From Symsagittifera roscoffensis (lineage: Eukaryota > Xenacoelomorpha > Acoela > Convolutidae), in the NCBI RefSeq assembly GCF_963678635.1, contig NC_087065.1, positions 21,209,480 through 21,273,479 of the forward strand: 64,000 bases of DNA, in the 5' to 3' direction. The notes beneath the pieces are model-generated. The model was not told where the DNA came from, did not search any database, and was given only the letters and a program-made list of their open reading frames with translations. Below, piece by piece: positions 55,379 to 64,000 of the stretch (positions within the stretch are counted from its first letter, which is position 1; each line of letters begins with the position of its first letter). The translations under genes were made by a program, and so were the position numbers.

Positions 55379-55840
55379 TCCCAATAATTTTTTGGTTTTT
55401 CATTCAAATTGTACATGTCTAAATCAAAAATATGACTCAAAAACTTCCAGAATAATTAATTTAAAACTGTTTGAATAAATTTAGAGTTTAAAAGTGTTTC
55501 AATCTTAATAATAAAATAGAGGTCAACTGTGATTGGCTAATTTTTTAACATGATGGCTTAGAACCAAAATGTATGTGAATTATTGTAAAGAATATTTGTA
55601 AATTGATGTATTATCGTCATTTAGATAAGTTTACTGTAAGAATCCTGACAATGCACTTAGTTGTGAAAACAATTGAAATTTACTTATTAGCAAAAAAATT
55701 TTAAATTGAATAACATAATCGGGATTTTTTAAAAGAATTTAATTTGAAAAACTTGATCAATTTATTCAATTCATGCATATTTTGTTCATTTTGTTGGTAT
55801 TACTGACAATTTTAATAATTGGGGCTAGGTTTTTTAGCCG

Positions 55841-56826
55841 ACCAATTTTTTACCAGACCGACTTTTTACCAGGCCACAATGCAATAACTCAATTATTGTA
55901 AGTTAAAATTAGTGGAAGATTTGAAAAGGAAGCGGCTGGAAGTCTGGTAAACTAGCTGTGATTATAGCAGTGCTTGACCACCCATCTTGATGGTCCAATA
56001 TAGGGGGAACCACAGTAAGACATTAGCAAAAAAAAGTGCGTGATATCGCCAATGCGCAGATAAAATTAACGACGAGGAAAATGAAAACTTGCATGCTCTC
56101 TCTAAAATCCTCCTTTTCCAGTGAACTGAAATCAAAAATGGTGTACAGACTTGAATGTTGTGGGTGCAAAACCATCTATGTTGCCCAGTTGGTCCGATAT
56201 CTCACCACAAGGGTTGAGGAACACCGAAAAGAGGATACTTGAGGTGGACAGCATATGAGGCAGTGTGGAAGTGAGAGTGTTAAGTCGGAGTTTAAATGGA
56301 AGATAATCGACCAGAGGTCCAGCAGCATTAATCTAGTTACATTAGAGGCGCTGTTTATTAGGGAAGAGGGACTTCCAATTAACACGCGCGACGAGTTTAG
56401 AAGTGGTGAGCTGAATCCAAGGCTATAGTTCCAGAATCAAAAAATTTTGATTAAAACAAAAAATTTTGAAATAACTTACATGTTAGCATGAAATTAGCGA
56501 CAAAACGAAAATGTAAAAACAAAAAAGGTGAAAACTCTCAAAAATTAGTGACAAAAGGTTTAAAATAGTTACATAAAATTTTTTAAAGAATTTCAGTAAT
56601 ATTTGTAAAGTTGTGATTGGTTGAATTTTTTAAGTTTTGGAATAATGATGTGTATGATCATTTTGTACAGTCTTTGATCATTTTGTACAGATATTTTAGA
56701 ATTTTAAAAACTGAAGATGTTCAAAAATGTGCGAAAACCTTTCTTTGTTCAAATATACAATTTTAACGCCTTCTCAGTCTATGTTATAATTGATCTGGTA
56801 AAAGGTCGGTCTGGTAAAAATTATTT
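55841..56826. repeat. Inverted-repeat-bounded unit of about 985 bp
   Basis: 55841-55872, read in reverse complement, matches 56795-56826 at nearly every base over about 28 bp (core: ctggtaaaa(a/g)gtcggtctgg). Each end also repeats CTGGTAAAA twice. The enclosed DNA is a 5'-truncated Penelope copy. No duplicated target site was found. Confidence 0.6.
55990..56650 (+). mobile_element. 5'-truncated second Penelope-like copy
   Basis: A GIY-YIG region parallel to the first copy (TTRKMKTCMLSLKSSF, LECCGCKTIYVAQLV, EEHRKED, LEALFIREEGLPINTRDEF at about 56036-56430), then a 3' non-coding part sharing 'gtgattgg.t.aattttttaa' with the first copy. A stop after EEHRKEDT interrupts the frame. Different enough from the first copy to be another subfamily. 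Confidence 0.65.
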
Positions 56827-56829
56827 TAT

Positions 56830-57300
56830 CAATTAGCATATTACGATTGTTTTTGTTCGGTAGATAAAAATCATCATATCCATCGGAGACGAGATCAACC
56901 CTTTCCCTCAACTTCTAGCTTCTCATATTCTGAAAAATGATGTAGGTGTTAATTAAATTCAACTCAAGACATACCAGAAAACTAAAAGTTGTCTAAAAAC
57001 CAGTTTCAGTCTCTTCCCAAGAACCTTCCGTATTGTCGAATCCTGTCGAAGAGCGGTCTTGTTGTAATCCAAGAAGGCTAGTAAAATTTTCCCAATACCC
57101 CTCCGAGCTCTCAAAAACTGCTCCGAAACGATTGTAGCTGTACAATCTTTACAAATTGGATGGTCTTGATTGTAATTTTAAAATAATTATTACTTTATTT
57201 CTTCGTTGTCGAGACTCGTCGTTGTTTCTACCTGCAAATATGGTTCTTCTGGTTTTCGCGCATTCTCAGTTACTGGGAAGTTTCAAGGTCGTGGCGTGTC
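56830..57300 (-). repeat. Diverged LTR relic of the giant-element family
   Basis: Read on the minus strand it follows the giant LTR in order: 'tgaatttaattaacacct', 'gatgagaagct'-like block, 'gggaaagggttgatc', 'gatgatttttatct' and 'gaacaaaaacaat', with 'cggaggggt' and an ATTGT-ACAGCT-ACAAT hairpin upstream. Clearly older than the two LTRs at 20-49 kb. Solo or truncated; no internal part seen. Confidence 0.6.
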
Positions 57301-60300
57301 TTTAATTTCAAACGAATTTCTGAAAATTACTTCTTCACTGCAAGTTGACCTCTCCCAATTCGTTAAATTGAACGATTAACACTGTTAGTTCGTCAAAGCT
57401 GCCAATTTTCTCTTTTGGCTGCTGCTAATAAAACTTCGTTGTTGACAGGCATTTTGGCCGCCAGTCTGGTCGAATGTCACATAAAACACTTTGATGCAGT
57501 AAAACACTTTGCTGCTTTTTTCATAAACTTTGTCCAACTTTGATCCAGAAACAGGAAAACTATCATAATTTTGCGGCGTCCATAAGTCGACTTATCGCAA
57601 CGTCTTACAGTTCCCCTAGCCTCTAAAACAATGGCTTGTTATGAATATTTTAGATTCCCTACAACGGAAACTTCCAATTTCAAATCGGCAAAAAATGGCA
57701 AAAAAATTGAGCACAAAATCACAAAAGTGAAAACAATTTTAATCGCTAGTACCATCAGAAAAATTAGTAGTATTTTTGGATTAAAAATTCAAAAGAGAGC
57801 AAAAAATTGTAGAAAATCATTATATCCTTGCTCGTCATAGATTGGACGTAGAATACAATAAAAAAGTGAATTTATAACCAGAAAAATTATTACGCTTTTT
57901 TGTTTAATTTCAGAGTCCTGTAACAAATATTAATCTGCGAGAAGAGTTGAAAAAATTTTGTGGTAGATTTGAAATCGGTATTAACGTATTGCAAAAATGT
58001 AACATCATAACAACTTTGTCTGCATCAAATTAGAACAACCCCAATTGTGTTCAAAGACAAAACAGACATTTGCCATGTGGTTTAGTTAATTTTGTCAAAA
58101 AAATCATTCAAATAGACAAGGGTTCAAATTTTTAAATTTTGCTGTTTAAACTTTGCAGTTTAGGTTTTTGCGGAAGACTGCTAAATTGCTGATCATTGCG
58201 CTCAAATGACAGAAAATTTATCAGTCTACTTAGTAATATTCTTTTTCGCTTCACGTACATACGCTTACAAATGATTAGCATAAGGCTTCTGGAAATCAAC
58301 AACAGGTTTCACTTCGTATGTTTAAACGTACTTCGATTTTTGTCTCGATGCTGATTTTGGTAATTTTTGTATCTCTGTCCATGCACTACTTGAACAAAAC
58401 ATTCGAGGGCATTAAGCGTTTCGGCTTGAAAATTTTATCACTTCGGAGTCAATTTGAGTGTGAACAAATCATTTGGAAATTTATAGCGCCAAACGGGATA
58501 TAATCAGCATACCTAAAAAGAAATAAAATTATATTCAGTTTAAGTGATAGAGACACCAAAACATATAAAGCGTCTGATTGGAGTTTATCGCTGGTTTTGA
58601 ATGATCTTGTCAAACTTTGAAAATTTTGTTGCTTTCTTATCAGTTTGCACGAAAAAACCCCAAAAATATCACAAATGAAACATAATACAGCTTTACAACT
58701 GCTGGAAAAAAATTAGATGCCTTAAAATGTCACTGCTTCTAGCATAAGCAGACTAAAAGTTTTTAGTCATGACAGATTTTACTGTTCACCAAGAATTTAA
58801 TTCATAATAAAAACAAAACAGATAAAAATCAAAGTCTTATTCACATTTTCGTCGTGGATCTTAGTTGTTCAAGTTATCTCACTCAATGTTTTTTATTTTA
58901 GAGTTTGTAACGATTTGACTTAGAAAATTAATCGCACTCTGTATGAGAGTAGAAAAACCATTTCATTTCGTCACTGATATTTTGGGCCTGAAAACAAATT
59001 TCAGGCCTGAAACTTTCACAAATCACTGTTTGTGCGACTTGGTTGATCGGCTACTGAATGTGAACAAAATGATAGCGCTTATATCAGGCAAAGCAAATGC
59101 AGCCGCAGACTCCAAAAAGCGACATTCCCCTATAATAGATCTAAAATTTTCGTTTCATCTTTTTTCTTGAAGAGAATATTGCTGAAATTGAAATCAAAAA
59201 AGTGCAAGGATTCGAGTTAAAGAAAAAAAGATAGACATGCTTCTTAATGATAGTTTTTGAGATCAAATCAATCAATTGCACACTACATTTGCAGTTTATG
59301 CTTAAATGCTGGTAGAAAAAAAGTTACGCCATACAATGCCAAAGTCATTTGACTTGAACTTGAGTGAGGCATATAAATGAAATATCAAACTGTTAAACTA
59401 ATAAGATAGATTTCAACGTTCCATAGTGTGAAAAAATGGATAAAAATGACGGTTTTCACAAACCTTAGGAGCTTATGAACTAAAAACATAGGCGAAACAA
59501 CACTTTTTTGGGTACTTTCTTGTCAAATTTTTTGGATACCATTCAATTCTATTTACAGTTTTTTTCTCAAACACCTTTCTCGAAGGACGTCCTATATCGA
59601 TTTCACAAGGCATCAACACCCATTCTCATAAAGTTTTTGCACCGCAGCTGAGCTCCGAATATAATTATAGTTTTCAGGTTTTAGTGAATGTTTGCTCAGT
59701 CATATACGCAAATGTCCGAGAAGTCTTTAAATAAACAAAACAATTGCTGAAACCCTTTTTCACATCAATTTTAAAAGATTTATCCAGTTTATAATTGTTT
59801 CCATGTTTTATTTTGATTTAAGTGGACCGTTTCAGTTTTCCATTTCTTTGTACTTATCTAGTGCGATTGCTTGTTATTTTACAAATTATCGTTCTGACGT
59901 TTCCCTCAAAATGTCAAATGGGGAGGCATCTGGAATTCGTTAGGATTCAATAAAAAAAAGAAGCTCAAACGATTATTAAAAATTGTGAATGGGAAAGAAT
60001 GTAGTGAAAAAACACATAACTTCTCAACTGCAACTCTAAGTTTCTCAAAGTCATCAAAGCCGCGATTTCTTAAAACGTTCAAATAATAAGTGGTTACAAC
60101 CAAAACACAAATCTGTCAAAGATTTTTTTTCCACAAGAGTTTTGATCTGAATGAGCCCCATTTTTAGCAGAAAGAGCTGGACGAGCCCAAATTGTAGCAA
60201 TTGTTGCTCATTCATTGTCAGAATTTTAGTTTAATTAGCCGAAACATGCTAAAACTTTAAAGTTTTGGTAGAAAAGAGTTGGTACCATTAGAAGGCCAAA

Positions 60301-60594
60301 CTGTGCACTGTATAGGCGCACAGTTTTGTGCATGCATTTTCTTCGATTATAGAGACAAGTCTTTAAACATGTTGAAATTTTGTCGGAACAATCAAAGAAA
60401 ACTAAAGAGCGAAAGAAGTAGAAAGCGAGCGTCCTTGTTGCGGAATTTATTTACAATTGACAAAATGCACAGTTTGGCCACGTGATGACAGAAGTCTTAG
60501 CTATTAAATGAGTCTGTTCGAGCTCATCGAGAAAGAAAAGGGGCTGAAAGAACCTAAATTTTGGCCCTTAATTTGCGATGGAAGGGGATGGGTC
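57301..60594. other. Gene-poor AT-rich stretch
   Basis: Only short open frames without family resemblance, no splice-supported exon series, and no long repeat pair recognised. Nothing further can be supported. Confidence 0.5.
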
Positions 60595-60836
60595 TGTCAT
60601 CCGGTACGGATAGATAAATGCATCATCATTGCTACCTATTTATTTGATTAACATATTTATATATTTTTTAGTCAGTTGACCTTGATCGGATGCATGCCGA
60701 TTTAAGATCATGAGCAAGAGCTCAGGCGATAATTTATGTTTCTTAAAGACAGCTGTTTTATCTGACTAGCATTAAGATTACGTTTATCCATCCGATCGGA
60801 TTCGTTATACGCACGTCCATACTTAGAGGTATGACA
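60595..60836 (+). repeat. Left LTR of the second Ty3-type element
   Basis: 242 bp with matching inverted ends, TGTCAT at 60595-60600 and ATGACA at 60831-60836. A primer-binding-site-like TGGCGCAGTC follows at once (60837). The right copy is outside the window, so the boundaries rest on ends and position. Confidence 0.65.
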
Positions 60837-61905
60837 TGGCGCAGTCAGCAGGATGTTCGAAAAAACCGCTGAATATTAACCCATTTTGGGAGAAAGCCTC
60901 AGCCGAGCAACCATTAGAATGGTCGAAGTGGGCAGCAATATTTGAAATGGCAGTATTTGCCGAAGACGGGATCGAAGTAAGAAATCTACAAAGAAACAAA
61001 CCACCGCTCGTCGAGTTCACAGAACCTAAATACGAGGTCGAGATAACTGGAGAAACAGAAGCTCAAAAGGAAAACCGGGAGGTTCGCAACCAGGAAAAGA
61101 GAGTCGGTTGGGAAAACCATGTGGTAAAAGCCCGAGCAAAAGGAGTCTTATGCAACTCTTTCCGATGGGACTAAGCAGACGCTTAAGTGAGAAGCTACAC
61201 TTTTTTTGCCTGGGAGCCGAGGGCCATCGTCAAGTTCAGCAAAAAGTCCACGACTAGTTCTACACACGGTAACAACAAGAGAGCTAATTACGACCCCAGA
61301 AGACTTCTTCGTGACAACCAGAATTATCGCGTTCGAGAGATACAACTTCATCTGCAGAGAACAAAAGAAAACGGAAAGTCTAGAACAATTTCACGCTGAT
61401 CTGGTTCAGAAGAGCTGATTGTGGGGACCGAGAGGACAATTGGGTGCGAGAGATGTTCACTGCACACATGGAAAACAAAAAGATAGCCGAAGAGTTACTC
61501 GCACAAACGAGAAGCCAACAAGATGCGTATGAGTATGCGATACGCAGGGAAAAGGGAATCGAAAATAGTCGCACAATGAAAACAAATCCGTTCGGAAATC
61601 AAGTAACAGCAACAAAACAGGAACTGGTATATTATAGTAATACACGGGGACGAAGTAGTTTTGCGAGTAATCAGGTACCTCAAAGAGGCCGTGGAAACTT
61701 TCGAGGTCGTGTATATCCTCGAGGACAAAAAAATACAAGAGGTCAGTCGCAACAAAAAAGAAATCCATACCCCAACACTCAAAAAGAATGCTATAAATGT
61801 GGTGACCTATTTGGATAAAACCACTTACAATCATATCCCGCAAAGGAAAAAATCTGTTCTAAATGCGTCAAACGGGGCCATTTTGCCATAGTGTGTCGCT
61901 CAGGA
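60836..61905 (+). pseudogene. gag region of the second Ty3-type element
   Basis: Fossil part. An N-terminal segment (FWEKASAEQPLEWSKWAAIF, about 60870-60945) is followed by a capsid-like section (about 61260-61480), a basic Gly/Arg-rich linker (about 61640-61760) and two zinc knuckles. The apparent first ATG overlaps the LTR/primer-site junction, so the real start may be further in. Confidence 0.65.
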
Positions 61906-62769
61906 AATGTTAACTACATGAAAGTCCGCAACAACGATGAGGAACAAGAAGAAACTGAATCCGAGAGTCAGGGAACAGAACTCGATCCAGTCGCTTTTGC
62001 CGATTTTACATCTAAACATGGTTGGGGGGAACATCACGTCGACAATTTTTCAGTGAGGGCAATATCAGAAGCATTTGAATCAAAAAACACAACAAGCCTG
62101 TCCGAGGATCATTCAAATCGGCACATAATTAAATTGAAGACAAAAACAGAAAATTTATTTGCAATCGCTGATTCCGGGAGCCCAATGTTGTTCATAAACG
62201 AAAAAACAGCTTGGCGATTACAAGATAATGTCAAATCCGCAGTATTTAAACAAATTCCAACGGGAGATACAGCTCGGAATTTAGCATGTTACAATGGTGA
62301 AACAATTCTTTGGAAAGGAAGACTAATTGTGACAATTGAATCAGGAGGCTGGAAAATAATAGCTGCCCCATTCATCATTGTCGATAATCAGAAAGAAAAC
62401 ATCATAGGCAGAAACATCTTACCACAAATTGGACTAAAACTAGTACAAGAAAAACAAAAACATGAAGAGGTACTGAATATACGCGAACAAGAAGAATCAA
62501 ACCTTGAAATCAAAGAATGGGTAAAAATTAGCTTTCCACAACGATGCATTCGTGTTGGAATGTCAAAAAACCACGTAATGCGAACACAATTAGAACCACG
62601 TAATGCGAACACAATCAGTAGAGATTTTATCCCGGTACAGCAGAGGGGACGTCGTGTCCCGGTTCATCTACAAGGAAGAGTAGAAAAAGAACTCAACAAA
62701 CTTATGGATCAAAAACACATAAAAATCTGGATAAATGCTCAGATTGGCAATTCATTAGTCCAAGCGTGA
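61891..62769 (+). pseudogene. Protease and start of RT, second Ty3-type element
   Basis: Fossil part. An acidic linker precedes the retropepsin motif AIADSGSPMLFINE and the second conserved region IIGRNILPQIGL (about 62401-62440). The conserved pre-RT section VPVHLQGRVEKELNKLMDQ follows. Confidence 0.75.
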
Positions 62770-64000
62770 TTACCGTAAAAAAAGACCAGACGGTAAAATT
62801 GGCTTTAGACTCGAAAAATATAAACAAATTTTTTCATAAGAATAAATACCAGATGCCTAACATCGACCTACTGTTAGACAATATAGCACAAGTGGTAAAT
62901 CAAACAACAAACGCAAACCCTATTCTCAACATTAGATTTGAGATACGCGTACTCACAAATCCCGCTAGACAAACCAACTCGGGAACAATGCAACTTCAGT
63001 CTAATTGGTGGCAATGCCACCGGAACTTACCAATTTCAAACAGGATTTTACCGCCTCACGGATATGCCAGCTGAATTTCGAAAGACCATCGATCTAACTC
63101 TTACAAATTGTTCAAAAACCTATGCATATCTAGACAACATATTTATTGTGACAAAGGGTCGATTGATATACACAAACAAAAACTACCAACGATTCTGGAA
63201 AGATTAGATGGAGAAAATCTAGCCATATCATTGAACAAATGTAAGTTCGCTTGTATACAAGTTGAGTGGCTAGGTTACACTATAAACAGTGAGGGCACTG
63301 CACCATGAATGAGAAAAACAGAGGTAATCGAAAAACTTTTTCCTCCAAAGACATTTAAACAGCTAAAAACTTTTATGGGTTCTATAAACCGTCTCACCAA
63401 GTATATTCCAAATTTGGCACAAACAGCAGCAGCATTACGGCCACTGTTAAACAATACACTAAAAAATAAACCAATTAATTGGAAACTGGAACACAATACA
63501 TCATTTGAAAACATTAAAAAGTTAGTCTCTGAAATAACACAAAACAAACATTTTGACCAAAATCTAGAAACACGTATGTAACTGATGCTTCTACATCAGG
63601 TTTAGGGGCGTCACTCGAGCAACATTCACCAGAACGCTGGTTGGCAATAGCCTATGCAACACGATTTTTAAATTCCCTTGAGGAAAAATTTTCAGTCAAT
63701 GAGATTGAATTACTCGGTGTAGTATGCGCCATTGAAAACTGCAAATATTATCTGTACGAAAAACATTTCACCGTCATCACAGATCATCAAGCTTTAATCA
63801 GCGCTTTAAGCGCAAGCGAGATATCAAAAACCAGTCAAAGCAGACTAACCAGATGAATTGATCGCCCAATCCTATTCCATTTTGATAACAAACATTTGGC
63901 GGGTATCAAAATTGGGCTAATAGACTATATGTCACGAAATCCAGTTGAACTGGTAATACCCTCAAGCGAGTACGATGAGAAGTTTGTTGTCGCATCAATG

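Larger units (their letters stand above)
52047..55704 (+). mobile_element. Penelope-like element with terminal direct repeats
   Basis: Direct repeats of about 150 bp at 52047-52200 and 55558-55704 (shared: 'gtgaattattgtaaa', 'gtaaattgatgtatta', 'acaattgaaat') flank the element. Between them lie a degraded N-terminal region (52373-52980), RT remnants (about 54200-54560; SLNVKKLYT, VDGLAMD, FLRYVDD) and a GIY-YIG-type endonuclease end (54848-55378). The RT region is interrupted, so the copy is inactive. Repeats of this kind (pLTRs) are typical of Penelope elements. Confidence 0.75.
60595..64000 (+). mobile_element. Second Ty3-type LTR element fossil, cut by the window end
   Basis: Left LTR 60595-60836, then gag with zinc knuckles (CYKCGDLFG about 61788; CSKCVKRGHFAIVC about 61855-61895), aspartic protease (AIADSGSPMLF, about 62164), RT (about 62700-63300; LDNIFIVT, VEWLGYTINSEG, KTFMGSINRLTKYIPN), and RNase H (TDAST, YATRFLNSLEEKFSVNE, FTVITDHQALI about 63580-63800). 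Broken, with several interruptions; integrase and right LTR lie beyond the window. More AT-rich than, and unrelated in detail to, the giant element. Confidence 0.85.

Overview
The window is from an animal nuclear genome, probably an invertebrate. Host DNA is AT-rich, its one recognisable gene has many introns, and most of the rest is nested retroelements of metazoan types (CR1-like LINEs with PHD and esterase domains, BEL/Pao, Penelope, Ty3). I could not identify the species. No rRNA, tRNA, CRISPR array or bacterial operon is visible.

Host gene: 3.06-13.92 kb on the minus strand is a complete 11-exon gene for DNA topoisomerase I (TOP1). The spliced frame gives 769 residues with the full catalytic pentad at the same spacing as in human TOP1. 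Six introns lie between 69 and 242 bp, one is 271 bp and one 229 bp-class, and two are swollen to 2.7 and 4.6 kb by repeats; the larger carries a BEL/Pao fossil. The protein has an unusual 66-residue acidic tail.

Nested retroelements, 14.2-51.6 kb: a full-length CR1-like LINE (LINE-1 here, about 14.2-19.06 kb) lies just upstream of TOP1. Next comes a second kind of LINE, with a PHD finger, a reverse transcriptase and a restriction-like endonuclease end. It is split into 19.6-20.39 kb and 49.17-51.56 kb by a giant Ty3-type LTR retrotransposon (20,392-49,172). That giant element has 914-bp LTRs of the TG...CA form, and its 5' LTR was itself entered by a second CR1-like LINE (LINE-2, about 21,017-25,536). 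Without LINE-2 it is about 24 kb. Besides gag, protease, reverse transcriptase, RNase H and integrase it carries a macro-like domain, an SGNH-hydrolase domain, a second SGNH-like domain and several kilobases of unrecognised coding sequence. It is a fossil with roughly two to three dozen interruptions; its LTRs differ by about 4% on a rough manual count.

Right part: 51.7-56.8 kb holds Penelope-like elements, one bounded by direct repeats of about 150 bp and one 5'-truncated copy inside an inverted-repeat-bounded unit. A diverged, reversed piece of the giant element's LTR follows at 56.83-57.3 kb. After a gene-poor AT-rich stretch, a different Ty3-type element starts at 60,595 with a 242-bp LTR and runs off the window.

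The strongest candidates for undescribed biology are: (1) the giant element with its macro and SGNH cargo, repeated polypurine-like motif and structured leader; (2) both CR1-like LINEs joining ORF1 to ORF2 in one frame across a single TGA in a TGA-CTAG context, the known read-through motif.
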